Source: a virus
DNA length: 26,045 nt
Strand: one strand, 5' to 3'
IMG/VR virus record: IMGVR_UViG_3300014838_000073
Coordinates: 1-26,045 of that record
Made by a program: the position numbers and the translations under genes. The notes beneath the pieces are model-generated. The model saw nothing but the letters and a program-made list of their open reading frames with translations. It searched no databases and was not told where the DNA came from. Positions 13,364 to 21,070 of this stretch are shown piece by piece (within the stretch, counting starts at the first letter, position 1; every line of letters begins with the position of its first letter).

Positions 13364-14046
13364 AACCATACTACGACGATGGCAAGGGAATTGTAATCTA
13401 CAACTGTGACTGCCGAGCAGCTATCCTTACGCTTCCTAAAGTAAACCTGATTTTGACAGACCCGCCGTATGGGATAAATTTTAGGTCTAACTCCCGTACT
13501 GCTACTTCCAAGTTTAACAAAATTCAGAATGATGCTGTAATTGACACTGCTTGGATTGGTCAGGCTGTTGATCGTTTGGAAGACGGCTGCGCGGCCTATA
13601 TTGCAACCCGGTGGGACGTGTGGCCCTATTGGGAGCAAGCTGTGGGGGAGTTATTGCACGTTAAGGACTGTATTGTATGGTTTAAGCCCGGTGGGGGTAT
13701 GGGTGACTTGAAAAGTGGCTACTCTCCTAGCCATGAGTTTCTCATTTATGCAATAAAAGGTAGGCATAAGCTACGAGGCAAACGAATCGGGAATGTCTGG
13801 AGCGTTCCTACAGATCCTCCATCTACATACGAGCATCCGACGCAGAAGCCAGTGGCACTGATGCTGCTGGCAATTCAAAAGTCTACAGACCCTGGAGACT
13901 TAGTGTTAGACCCTTACATGGGCTCTGGCACCACTCTGCTAGCTGCTAAGCAAGCTGGTCGCCGGGCCATTGGCATCGAGATTGAGGAAAAATTCTGTGA
14001 GCTAGCGGTTCGCCGGTTAAAACAGAAGCAGGTAGCTCTTTTATGA
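13360..14046 (+). CDS. Beta-class DNA methyltransferase (N6-adenine or N4-cytosine), 228 aa
   Basis: The catalytic motif IV is TDPPYGIN (Asp34-Gly38) and the SAM-binding motif LDPYMGSGTT follows near the C-terminus (184-192), then GIEIEEKFCELA. Motif IV before motif I defines the beta class. DPPY fits methylation of an exocyclic amino group. The N-terminus YYDDGKGIVIYNCDCR is paralogous to that of the second methyltransferase at 21067 (YYDDSAGIQIYLGDCK). It starts on the ATGA that ends the helicase and ends on the ATGA that starts the 36-aa ORF. No restriction enzyme is adjacent, so it is probably an orphan protecting or marking phage DNA. Confidence 0.92.
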   Translation: MKPYYDDGKGIVIYNCDCRAAILTLPKVNLILTDPPYGINFRSNSRTATSKFNKIQNDAVIDTAWIGQAVDRLEDGCAAYIATRWDVWPYWEQAVGELLHVKDCIVWFKPGGGMGDLKSGYSPSHEFLIYAIKGRHKLRGKRIGNVWSVPTDPPSTYEHPTQKPVALMLLAIQKSTDPGDLVLDPYMGSGTTLLAAKQAGRRAIGIEIEEKFCELAVRRLKQKQVALL

Positions 14047-14153
14047 AATTAGGAATTCAACAAGGTGGTTACGCTGGAGTCACTTGGCGCAGCAATCTCC
14101 AATTCATTTGGACAGAGATACTCCGTGTTTATTACCGGATGTTTTTGAAATGA
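14043..14153 (+). CDS. 36-aa ORF bridging methyltransferase and primase
   Basis: The ATG at 14043 overlaps the methyltransferase stop (ATGA) and its TGA at 14151-14153 overlaps the primase ATG at 14150 (ATGA), so the ORF exactly bridges the two genes. The product begins MKLGIQQGGYAGVTWRSNLQ and continues with a Trp/Ile/Tyr-rich, basic helical end. It may be a small protein or only a translation relay. No family recognised. Confidence 0.5.
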   Translation: MKLGIQQGGYAGVTWRSNLQFIWTEILRVYYRMFLK

Positions 14154-15040
14154 CATTTGAACAGTCCCTTCTAAAGCGTCATATTCCCTATCGCATATCA
14201 GGTGACCGGCTCAAGGTAAGCGTGTGTTGCCCGTTCTGCCCTGGAGGGGACAATAAATTCCGTTTGGCTATCCACGTCAAACTAGGGTGGGGAAAATGCC
14301 TTCACTGTAACTGGACTCGCCGCCAAGGGGTATTTGCTGTCCTTCGGCAATTTGGCATTACTGAGGCCGTGGAAGGGTTTGATAAGTATGAGGCCGCGCC
14401 GGAAGAACGGGTTGAGCTGCCAACGGACTTCCAAACATTGACTCATGCTACTGACGACTTGGACCGGCAGGCACTTCAGTATATTTTGAAGCGAGGCATC
14501 ACCAAAGAGCAGATCCGTGACTACCGAATTGGGGTAAGCTACACCGGACGATACGCCTATCGTATCGTGTTTCCGTTATATGCAAAAGGTAAGCTAGTAG
14601 GCATCAATTCCCGCGACTTTACTGGGCACGGAGAGCCAAAATACTTAACCAGCCACGGGGACAAGTACCTCTACGGGTTTGACCCACAGGCACACACCGT
14701 AATTCTCAGCGAGGGCACCGTCAAAGCACTTCGCATCCAACAGGTCACAAAGCACAACTCAGCGGCGTTGCTAGGGCACAGCCTAACAGAATCTCAGGCA
14801 GCGCAGCTGCGTGACAGTAAATGTGAGCGGGTGATCCTGTACCCGGATATAGACAGTGTAGGCCGTAAGGGGTTCGCCAAGATTGCAGAGGACCTGGATA
14901 TGCCCGTAAGTGTTGTTTGGCCGGTGGATCAGCCTGCTGACGACGCCCCACTGGAGCAGATTCAAAACCTCTTGCTTAGGCCGGTTTCCTGGTCATTCAC
15001 CATGCGGCAAAATTTAATTGTTGGCAAGCGTGAATTATGA
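14150..15040 (+). CDS. DNA primase with zinc-binding and TOPRIM domains, 296 aa
   Basis: The N-terminal zinc site is formed by CCPFC (Cys26/27 and Cys30) and GKCLHCNW (Cys50, Cys53), as in bacterial and T7-type primases that read the priming trinucleotide. The TOPRIM catalytic domain has Glu188 in ILSEGTVKAL and the DxD of ILYPDIDSVG (Asp233, Asp235). It would make RNA primers at the fork with the helicase encoded just upstream. There is no fused helicase domain, so primase and helicase are separate polypeptides. The frame opens earlier at a TTG (14084), but the ATG at 14150, on an ATGA overlap, is the better start. Confidence 0.85.
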   Translation: MTFEQSLLKRHIPYRISGDRLKVSVCCPFCPGGDNKFRLAIHVKLGWGKCLHCNWTRRQGVFAVLRQFGITEAVEGFDKYEAAPEERVELPTDFQTLTHATDDLDRQALQYILKRGITKEQIRDYRIGVSYTGRYAYRIVFPLYAKGKLVGINSRDFTGHGEPKYLTSHGDKYLYGFDPQAHTVILSEGTVKALRIQQVTKHNSAALLGHSLTESQAAQLRDSKCERVILYPDIDSVGRKGFAKIAEDLDMPVSVVWPVDQPADDAPLEQIQNLLLRPVSWSFTMRQNLIVGKREL

Positions 15041-15056
15041 TATCATTAAAACCGCT

Positions 15057-15242
15057 ATGGCAACTGCTAAAAAACGAGATGTGGTCAGCCCCATTGCGCG
15101 GCTGACAATGGCTCAGGCACGAAAAATCCGTAGCCTGCATCGGCGCGGATGGACGCAGATGGAGCTTTCCTGGGCATACGAAATTTCCCAAACGACTATT
15201 TCCAAAATCGTCAACAACCAGATTTACCGGGGTGCGGCATGA
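15057..15242 (+). CDS. Small homeodomain-like HTH protein, 61 aa
   Basis: The protein starts MATAKKRDVVSPIARLTMAQ and carries a helix-turn-helix (QARKIRSLHRRGWTQMELSW, then YEISQTTISKIVNNQ) similar to the short HTH modules found at the end of phage HNH/zinc proteins and in small regulators. It is basic. An upstream TTG at 15018 is less likely. TATGAT/TATCAT boxes overlap at 15036-15046, so it may have its own weak promoter. A DNA-binding regulator is probable; the target is unknown. Confidence 0.65.
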   Translation: MATAKKRDVVSPIARLTMAQARKIRSLHRRGWTQMELSWAYEISQTTISKIVNNQIYRGAA

Positions 15243-15493
15243 TGACCAAGGATACAGTTGAAGCTGGTCTGTTTACGCTTTTGGTTGCGTCTGTGCTGCT
15301 TCGCTGCCTATGGGGGCATACACCGATTCGACTTCTGGTGATGACCCTCATTTTTGTTGAGTCGGTGATACAACAGGCAATCCAAAGCATCGGGGCCGGG
15401 GCTGCACACTACAGGGAAAATTTCACGGCTACCCTTTCGAGGGAACGGCGTACTATCCACGATCCAGATATCAAGATCGTTCGAAGGGCTTGA
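15239..15493 (+). CDS. Small two-helix membrane protein, 84 aa
   Basis: The ATG at 15239 overlaps the stop of the HTH gene (ATGA), followed immediately by a second ATG. Two hydrophobic segments are seen: AGLFTLLVASVLLRC (about 9-23) and IRLLVMTLIFVESVIQ (about 30-45). A polar/charged C-terminus follows (RENFTATLSRERRTIHDPDI). This is a likely two-pass inner-membrane protein. It lies within the replication arm, so it could tether replication to the membrane, but nothing else supports that. Confidence 0.6.
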   Translation: MMTKDTVEAGLFTLLVASVLLRCLWGHTPIRLLVMTLIFVESVIQQAIQSIGAGAAHYRENFTATLSRERRTIHDPDIKIVRRA

Positions 15494-15519
15494 CTCAAAA
15501 TAAGGAGAGCAAACATTCA

Positions 15520-15714
15520 ATGAGCGATACAGAGCTTCTCGACGCAATGGCTGATGCCGCCGCCAATAGCCCCCATATTCAGCGCAGCGCCGACGCCTTG
15601 CTTTTAGAATGGAACATTGTTGCTGAGACACCAGAGCTGCGTCTACGGGCAATTCGGTTTGCCTACCGAGACATTATGACTCAAATGGTTAACGAGGAGA
15701 CTGCCAACGTCTAG
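15520..15714 (+). CDS. Small acidic helical protein, 64 aa
   Basis: The ATG at 15520 follows AAGGAG (15502-15507) at a slightly long spacing of 12 nt. A TTG at 15490, overlapping the previous stop (TTGA), is an alternative start that adds ten residues. The product (MSDTELLDAMADAAANSPHI onward) is helical and acidic, with a conserved-looking tail RFAYRDIMTQMVNEETANV. No family recognised. Confidence 0.5.
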   Translation: MSDTELLDAMADAAANSPHIQRSADALLLEWNIVAETPELRLRAIRFAYRDIMTQMVNEETANV

Positions 15715-15724
15715 CTCCCCGGTT

Positions 15725-16720
15725 GTGCTCATTGACGCCATGAACCTTGTGTTCAGGATGCACTTCTCTCATCAGCATCTTAGCGACAGTTACGATAGAC
15801 CTACTGGTGTCATCCATGGTGTGTTGAACACCATACACAACTTGCGCGAGTCTGTCTCTAAGAAACTGGTAGTGGTGTGGGATCATGGCATCCCGGTTCT
15901 TAACGCCGCCAAACCGCACAACTGGCGGGAGAGCTTCCTGGATGGATACAAAGCGACCCGTATCCACAACAACGAGGAATGGCCTAAAATTGTAAGCCAA
16001 TTGAAGCCACTTCATGACGCTATCAACATGCTTGGGTACAGCAACAGGGCGGTAATGGGACTGGAGGCCGATGACACAATTGGCATTCTGGCGCATGAGA
16101 TTCCTGGTGACATTTTGATTCTGTCTACCGACAAGGATTTCTACCAGTTGCTTAGCAACCGCGTCAGCATTTTAGCCCCCAAAAAGTCCGGTGGGAAATT
16201 CCTTACTATTACTCAATCCGGCGTGGAGAAAGAGTTTGGCATACCCATACAACTGTGGAGCCGCTATCTGGCCCTGGGTGGTGACAAGAGCGACAATATT
16301 AAGCCGATGAAAGGCATGGGGCCAAAAACCGCGCTTAAACTGGTGAAGGCCGGTGTCTCCCCATATTTGGAATGGGAGGACCAGCCGGAGGACTTCCGCG
16401 CCAAGAATGAAAAGTACAAACCTGTTTGGCGTGCAATTCAGAGGTCCTACATGGCCGCTGACCTACCCCACACTCGTAAAGATTTTCGCTTTGCCGGTGC
16501 GTCCCTTGATTTCTCTAGCCTTGATGGTTCGGCAACGCAGGGCTGGCTTGATAAACAGTTAAGCAAGCATAACTTTGAAAAGTTCTGCGCCGTATATGGT
16601 TTGAATTCGCTCCTATCCTTGAGTGGGAGCTTCTTTACTGGAGAACAACCGTGCCCCGCCCTGAGAAACGTAATCCCGACACCGCTCCCAGTCAGCAAAA
16701 TGAGGACGCCGCTTGTCTAG
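15725..16720 (+). CDS. 5'-3' exonuclease / flap endonuclease (PIN-like FEN family), 331 aa
   Basis: Metal-binding and DNA-binding motifs of the FEN family are in order: VLIDAMNL (Asp4), VVVWDHG (Asp53), GYKATR (74-79, basic arch), EADDTIG (114-120), LSTDKDFYQL (134-143), GGDKSDNIK (185-193) and the helix-hairpin-helix GMGPKTALKL (197-206). It would remove RNA primers and flaps, the role of the Pol I N-terminal domain, which the phage polymerase here lacks. The start is a GTG at 15725, very close to the first beta-strand, so a slightly earlier non-ATG start cannot be excluded. The last 70 nt overlap the sigma-like gene in another frame. Confidence 0.9.
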   Translation: MLIDAMNLVFRMHFSHQHLSDSYDRPTGVIHGVLNTIHNLRESVSKKLVVVWDHGIPVLNAAKPHNWRESFLDGYKATRIHNNEEWPKIVSQLKPLHDAINMLGYSNRAVMGLEADDTIGILAHEIPGDILILSTDKDFYQLLSNRVSILAPKKSGGKFLTITQSGVEKEFGIPIQLWSRYLALGGDKSDNIKPMKGMGPKTALKLVKAGVSPYLEWEDQPEDFRAKNEKYKPVWRAIQRSYMAADLPHTRKDFRFAGASLDFSSLDGSATQGWLDKQLSKHNFEKFCAVYGLNSLLSLSGSFFTGEQPCPALRNVIPTPLPVSKMRTPLV

Positions 16721-17238
16721 CTCATAAACACTTATCCTGCATCGCTCAGCGTTGCCTGAGCTACTGGAAATGCCTGCCGACTCACGTAAAGTCTTCCTAC
16801 GATTTGGATGACATGATCAGTGATGTAGTGATGCACGTCTGGAAAGTGCAGGCTAGATATGACCCCAAAAAATCCAAGGAGGTGACTTGGGTGTATTGGG
16901 TGGCAGATCGTAAGTGTCAAACTATCACTGCCCGGTTCCGTGTGCAGAAGCGAACTATGGAAATGGTTGAAGGTGACGCCCTAACAGGTGATAGCCAAAA
17001 GTCTACGGTATTGGACAGGTACGCCGCTCCCAACAGTAGCGAGGAGCTTCGTGCCGCCAAAGATGCAGTCGAGCACGTGATCGAATTTGGTTCAGATGCA
17101 ACGCGAGACTTCCTGGATCGGCTGTTCAACGGTAAGCCGGTTAAGACTGTCCCGGCTTATGAGTTACGAGCAACGGCCAAAGCCTGTGGTGCCACCTATC
17201 GGGATTTCCAGCTGGTGTATCGCGGGGTGGTGGCATGA
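16651..17238 (+). CDS. Sigma-70 region-2-like protein, 195 aa
   Basis: Residues about 50-95 (DLDDMISDVVMHVWKVQARY, then EVTWVYWVADRKCQTITARF) look like sigma-70 region 2, the part that binds the RNA polymerase beta-prime clamp and the -10 element. An obvious region 4 is missing; the C-terminal ~60 residues (RATAKACGATYRDFQLVYRG) might be a weak HTH. The GTG start at 16651 follows GGAG at 7 nt and overlaps the exonuclease gene by 70 nt. It may be a phage-encoded sigma subunit that redirects host polymerase to phage promoters. Its possible region-4 partner is the 10462 protein. Confidence 0.65.
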   Translation: MPRPEKRNPDTAPSQQNEDAACLAHKHLSCIAQRCLSYWKCLPTHVKSSYDLDDMISDVVMHVWKVQARYDPKKSKEVTWVYWVADRKCQTITARFRVQKRTMEMVEGDALTGDSQKSTVLDRYAAPNSSEELRAAKDAVEHVIEFGSDATRDFLDRLFNGKPVKTVPAYELRATAKACGATYRDFQLVYRGVVA

Positions 17239-17330
17239 CGCCTAATTTCCTGGCCCTACGGAGCCCCAGGATCAATTGGAATGGGGTAGCTGGTGTAAAA
17301 CCATCCCCTCTCTACACCGGATGGTGCTAG
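17235..17330 (+). CDS. 31-aa ORF after the sigma-like gene
   Basis: The ATG at 17235 overlaps the sigma-like stop (ATGA), and the TAG at 17328-17330 is one nt before the GTG of the next gene, so it fits the operon's tight packing. The product (MTPNFLALRSPRINWNGVAG onward) is basic and short, with no recognisable fold. It could be a relay peptide rather than a functional protein. Confidence 0.4.
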   Translation: MTPNFLALRSPRINWNGVAGVKPSPLYTGWC

Positions 17331-17331
17331 C

Positions 17332-17634
17332 GTGGCTGGTGGAAATAACCCGCAGGCTAAGACGCTCGAATGTCTGCTTTGCGCCGTTCGGTATAGCGAG
17401 GAAGACATCCTGCAAGGGGAGTACCAACTGGACACTCTTGTATGCAGTAGTTGCTATCGGAAGATGCAGTTGCAGCCACGGGCTAAATCCTGTTTTGGTA
17501 AACCGGAAGAGCTGCATGTGCTAGCCCAGGTAAAGCTGCACGGGTACAATCCAAACGCTCCTGAGTGCAGCCGCTTATGCCCCGACAGACTGCCGTGCCG
17601 AAGATTGAATCAGTATAATATTGGTGATCAATGA
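17332..17634 (+). CDS. Cys-rich (zinc-binding) protein, 100 aa
   Basis: A GTG at 17332 starts a protein with a CxxC...CxxC zinc-ribbon pattern: ECLLCAVRY (Cys14, Cys17) and VCSSCYRKM (about Cys38, Cys41). More cysteines follow in ECSRLCPDRLPCRRL near the C-terminus, which may form a second site. Small zinc proteins of this kind are common in phage early operons and often bind nucleic acid or RNA polymerase. The GTATAAT box for the clamp gene lies inside its last codons. Confidence 0.55.
   Translation: MAGGNNPQAKTLECLLCAVRYSEEDILQGEYQLDTLVCSSCYRKMQLQPRAKSCFGKPEELHVLAQVKLHGYNPNAPECSRLCPDRLPCRRLNQYNIGDQ
17613..17619 (+). promoter_or_regulatory. GTATAAT promoter box before the clamp gene
   Basis: GTATAAT at 17613-17619 predicts a start near 17626 and a leader of about 54 nt to the clamp ATG at 17680. 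That ATG has GAGCGGGG as its ribosome binding site. The leader contains a six-codon ATG mini-ORF (17631-17651). A GTG at 17624 opens a 19-codon frame ending in ATGA on the clamp start. No -35 is evident. Confidence 0.5.
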
Positions 17635-17679
17635 AAAATGGCTGTGGGTAAGCAAAATAAAGGATGATGAGCGGGGAAC

Positions 17680-18714
17680 ATGAAAATATCTATCGAAGAA
17701 GCTCGTGCTGCGCTGGCCGTTTGTTCCAACGTAGCCGTTAGCCCTAGTGCCGAGAGTAGTCAGTATGTCCGCTTGCGGGTGAATAAGTCGGAACTCACTA
17801 TGACGCTGACCGGGCTGATTTGGGCTGAGGCAAGAGTGACCGGAAATGAAGGTGGTGTCTGGACAGCGTTTGCAGAGCGCCGGGCATTTAAGGCATTCCT
17901 GGATACGGCAACCGGCAAGGATCTGGAGCTGTTTTACAAAGATAAGCTCGTACTACGATCTGGGCAACGACTTGAAGTTGCGCCACACACTCCGATTACA
18001 GGCTACGAGTCATGGGTGCCGAAGAGCGTAATCAGCTTAACGGCAGAGCACAAGATCGCGCTTAAGACTGCGGTCAAATATCTGCCCGACATGGCCGGAT
18101 CGGATCATGTGAATGCTATTTGGTTTTCCAAAGAACTCGGTGTTGTTTCCACCGATACGCTTTTTATGATGCGCGTGGGAGGGCCGGTTACGTCTGATTT
18201 CTTCCTTCCGGCGTCCGTTGCTAGTGTACTGGCAAACGACGGGCAGGTTGGGGTTGATACTAGTGGTATAGGGGCTGTGCTCAATAATGGCGTTGTCTAT
18301 GAACCATTGGTAGCTGACCTGGACAAGTACCCCAAAGATGGATGCGTCAAAATGTTGACAGCGGGGGGTAAGGTCAAGCCCCTGGCTACGGTCAAAGCCT
18401 GCGATCTACTGGAAGTACTGCGAACAGCCAGTATGTTTTTGCTCGACAACAACGCGGTAGTTACTATGGAAACAACCAAAGGGAGGCTGAGCGCCACGGT
18501 CAACTTGACTACAGGTAAGTTCCAACGGACCATTGCTGTGATCGGCGCGGGGCCGGGGCTCGACGGGCCTACCAACTGGTTGGCAAAGAAGATTATCCCC
18601 TGGTTGGAGTACGTCGTGTTTGCGAACGCCGCCGCAGAAGTCAAGATTGCTAAAATCCCTGGTGCTGGTGTTTTAAGAGCAGACGCCAGCACTCTGGTTT
18701 TCTCAGACTTGTAA
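17680..18714 (+). CDS. Beta-sliding-clamp-like (DnaN-like) protein, 344 aa
   Basis: Length and pattern fit a beta-clamp: repeated beta-alpha-beta units such as SQYVRLRVNKSELTMTLTGL (27-46), DHVNAIWFSKELGVVSTDTL (about 142-161) and LLEVLRTASMFLLDNNAVVT followed by GRLSATVNLTTG. The protein would encircle DNA and hold the polymerase on the template. Several segments are only weakly DnaN-like, so this is a fold-level call. It lies between exonuclease and polymerase genes, where a processivity factor is expected, and has its own promoter box. Confidence 0.65.
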   Translation: MKISIEEARAALAVCSNVAVSPSAESSQYVRLRVNKSELTMTLTGLIWAEARVTGNEGGVWTAFAERRAFKAFLDTATGKDLELFYKDKLVLRSGQRLEVAPHTPITGYESWVPKSVISLTAEHKIALKTAVKYLPDMAGSDHVNAIWFSKELGVVSTDTLFMMRVGGPVTSDFFLPASVASVLANDGQVGVDTSGIGAVLNNGVVYEPLVADLDKYPKDGCVKMLTAGGKVKPLATVKACDLLEVLRTASMFLLDNNAVVTMETTKGRLSATVNLTTGKFQRTIAVIGAGPGLDGPTNWLAKKIIPWLEYVVFANAAAEVKIAKIPGAGVLRADASTLVFSDL

Positions 18715-18715
18715 A

Positions 18716-19237
18716 ATGCCTGCTTTAGTAACAACTATCGCTCGTGCTGCGCAGGGGACCGAACTACGTAAGGGCGTTGTGTACTACGACACCCCAGCGC
18801 TATCGCTTAAGAGGCAGGATTTGGTTCGCCTGTTGGCCTGGTACGGGGCTATCCGCGCCAAGAGCGGAAGGCCAAATCCGATGCCACTTGTGAATCGATC
18901 CATCCGCTTCTCGAAGGAAGATCGATCCGGCCCAGACTTTCACCACTCAAATCCGAATAGCCAAAAAATGAAAGCAGGAAAGGTTGGACTCGTGTACAAC
19001 AAAGTGACAAGGCGTAATCAAACCATTGCGCAGAAGGGATTCGACTGCGTTAGTGTCGTTGACGGTATCACGTTTGGAGTCTTGGACGGCAAGAGATTCC
19101 ATTCAGCGCGGCGAGACTGGTTGGATGAAGACATTAAGGCGTGGGCCGAATCAAACGCTATTTTCTTCGAGAGGCTGGCGAATAATCTTAGAAACTTCGC
19201 ACATGCTAAGCCAATCAAGCTAGAGGAGGCTCATTGA
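18716..19237 (+). CDS. Hypothetical protein containing a 47-bp repeat segment, 173 aa
   Basis: The ATG at 18716 lies just after the clamp stop. The N-terminal half (MPALVTTIARAAQGTELRKG onward, basic, with NRSIRFSKEDRSGPDFHH) and the C-terminal half (GFDCVSVVDGITFGVLDGKR, then HSARRDWLDEDIKAWAES) are joined by MKAGKVGLVYNKVT. That segment is encoded by a 47-bp stretch duplicated at 25832-25878. An internal ATG at 18968 opens the repeat segment and could start an 89-aa product. No family recognised. The repeat suggests this gene, or its C-terminal half, has been copied or recombined. Confidence 0.55.
   Translation: MPALVTTIARAAQGTELRKGVVYYDTPALSLKRQDLVRLLAWYGAIRAKSGRPNPMPLVNRSIRFSKEDRSGPDFHHSNPNSQKMKAGKVGLVYNKVTRRNQTIAQKGFDCVSVVDGITFGVLDGKRFHSARRDWLDEDIKAWAESNAIFFERLANNLRNFAHAKPIKLEEAH
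18963..19009 (+). repeat. 47-bp perfect direct repeat, copy 1 (partner 25832-25878)
   Basis: Positions 18963-19009 are identical to 25832-25878 and encode MKAGKVGLVYNKVT in both places (ATG at 18968 and 25837). Flanking DNA is unrelated apart from a GGCG that aligns after a one-base gap. In copy 1 the segment is inside a long gene; in copy 2 it begins a 23-aa ORF. Confidence 0.95.
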
Positions 19238-19258
19238 GCATAATTCCAGGAAGGCTCC

Positions 19259-21070
19259 TTGGGGAGGCTTCGGTTGCGGTCTAACTTATTCGGCCAGCGC
19301 GTCACGCACAGAGGGGAAATTCTTGGTTGTGATGTCTGCCCACTCGATAAATCCCCTGGCATCCGCAAGGTAAAGGGGCTGGTACGGATCAGTAAGCAAA
19401 AGGCAATGCTCTGGGCGCAGTGCCCTGGCGACCACGAGAATGCTAAAGGGCTGGAATTGGTGGGGCCTGCCGGGGACTTGTTGTGGCGAACGCTTAGACC
19501 TTTCGGGCTAGCGCGTCCAGATTTCGATGTGCAGAACGTTGTACGGTGCAGGCCGACAGATGCGGCTGGTAGAAACCGCGACCCGGAGCCGCGAGAGCTT
19601 CAGTGTTGCTCTGTATTTAATGACGACGCACTTAAACTTAATGCTGGCAACGCTCGCGTCCACGTGATCCTTGGTGATATAGCCGCCACGCAGCTTTTAG
19701 GGAAGGGTTATAAGAAAGACGCGCCGGTCCAATGGTATGAACCGTGGGACTCCTACGTTGTTCTTAACTGGCATCCAAGCTATATATTACGGCAGGGCGG
19801 TGAGAATGCCGGGTGGGATTACCTGACATGGCGTGATCGTTTTCGGGCCGTTCGCGCCATCATTGACTACCCAAGGCGTTGGGGCTACGTCAAGTCACGA
19901 GGCTACAAAGCAGTTCGTACCCTAGCTGAGTTTGACGAGATGGAAAAGGCCCTTCGGTTGGAGCAGTCCCGTAAGCGCAGAGTCAGCTTCGACATTGAAG
20001 ACGGCGTTGTAGACGGCCAGCCGGTCATGCTAATAGCAGGGTTTGGCACCGGCCACTATGAGGACCCGAAGGACTGGAAATCCTGGAAGGGGCAATCCTA
20101 TTGTGTGGTGCTTGACCATCCCCAAGCTGGATATGAGCCCGCGCATCTGGAGGAGCTAAAACGTCGCACACGAAAACTGGTTGAAGACGAGAGCTTGAAA
20201 AAGAGTCTTCAGAATGGTTCTTACGACGGTGTTCAGTGCCAGCAGTTACTGGGGGCTAAGCGGCTGGCAGGCTATGATTACGACACCCAGTATGGGACCT
20301 TTATTCGATTTAGCTTCCTGCGTAGTTGTGGCCTGGAGCCGCTGACCTACCGATTTTTCCCTGAGTTTGCCGACTACAAGGACACGGTGATGGAGTGGTC
20401 AGGCAACTTCGCCAACGCACCCATTGACCGGCTGGTGCTTCGCAATGGCGGTGACTGCGAAATCACGCAGATGCTGGAGCAGCGGTTTAGCCCGCAGATC
20501 AAACAGCCACTGGTTAAGGTTTATGTCCATGCGGGCATGACGCTCGACAAGATGGAGAACCGTGGCCCGATACTCGACTGGGAGAACTGGAAGAAGGCCA
20601 AGGCAGTTGTACCCGACATGATTAAGCGGATAGACAGCATGCTGCTAGACATCTGCGGTAACCCCAACTTTCGATGTTCCTCGGACATCGACGTTGCTTG
20701 GCTGATTTATGACTATCTAAAGCTGGCTAAGCCGGATGAGAACGGTAAACGGCCAACCGGCAAAGAAATCCTGGAAAATCTGATGGAGAGTACTGGCAAT
20801 CAGGTGCTGGAGCTGATAATGAAACGCCGGGCTCTGGGTGTCCTGGATTCAACCTCGCTCAATGGGTATGCCAATAGCGCCAGACTGCACAGCGATGAAC
20901 TGAGAACGATCTGGTGGCTAACAGGGGCTATTACAGGCCGTCTACGCAGTGGTAAGGGGCGTGACTCTGTTGAGGAGGGAATTATCAACTTCCAAAACTT
21001 CGGTAAGAACCCCTTGTTGCAAAATCTTTTAGTTAGCGACAGGAACTGGCGGGAGGCAATGAAAGAATGA
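19259..21070 (+). CDS. UDG + 3'-5' exonuclease + N-terminal half of split family A DNA polymerase, 603 aa
   Basis: Residues 1-210 are a family 4-like uracil-DNA glycosylase: Fe-S type cysteines Cys24, Cys27, Cys97, Cys116/117, a motif-A region AQCPGDHENAKGLELVGPAG and the HPS motif WHPSYIL (172-176). The usual GEAPG is AQCPG here, so the catalytic acid is changed. Residues 240-390 are a DnaQ-type exonuclease (Asp245 and Glu247 in SFDIED, Asn319 and Asp323, YDTQYG, DYKD). Residues 400-603 are the polymerase thumb and palm start, ending after TGRL (559-562). The protein stops before palm motif A, which is in the 21873 gene. The TTG start follows AGGAAGG; an in-frame TAA lies upstream. UDG-polymerase fusion is known in SPO1-type phages. 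Confidence 0.88.
   Translation: MGRLRLRSNLFGQRVTHRGEILGCDVCPLDKSPGIRKVKGLVRISKQKAMLWAQCPGDHENAKGLELVGPAGDLLWRTLRPFGLARPDFDVQNVVRCRPTDAAGRNRDPEPRELQCCSVFNDDALKLNAGNARVHVILGDIAATQLLGKGYKKDAPVQWYEPWDSYVVLNWHPSYILRQGGENAGWDYLTWRDRFRAVRAIIDYPRRWGYVKSRGYKAVRTLAEFDEMEKALRLEQSRKRRVSFDIEDGVVDGQPVMLIAGFGTGHYEDPKDWKSWKGQSYCVVLDHPQAGYEPAHLEELKRRTRKLVEDESLKKSLQNGSYDGVQCQQLLGAKRLAGYDYDTQYGTFIRFSFLRSCGLEPLTYRFFPEFADYKDTVMEWSGNFANAPIDRLVLRNGGDCEITQMLEQRFSPQIKQPLVKVYVHAGMTLDKMENRGPILDWENWKKAKAVVPDMIKRIDSMLLDICGNPNFRCSSDIDVAWLIYDYLKLAKPDENGKRPTGKEILENLMESTGNQVLELIMKRRALGVLDSTSLNGYANSARLHSDELRTIWWLTGAITGRLRSGKGRDSVEEGIINFQNFGKNPLLQNLLVSDRNWREAMKE

Noticed and set aside
13360-14046. Restriction-modification system around the first methyltransferase
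   Set aside because: Neighbours are helicase, a 36-aa ORF and primase; no nuclease candidate is present.
19200-19290. A 17-codon frame starting at the TTG overlapping the 18716-gene stop (MSIIPGRLLGEASVAV) as the true polymerase N-terminus
   Set aside because: It stops after 16 residues in a different frame. The glycosylase frame instead has a TTG at 19259 behind AGGAAGG.
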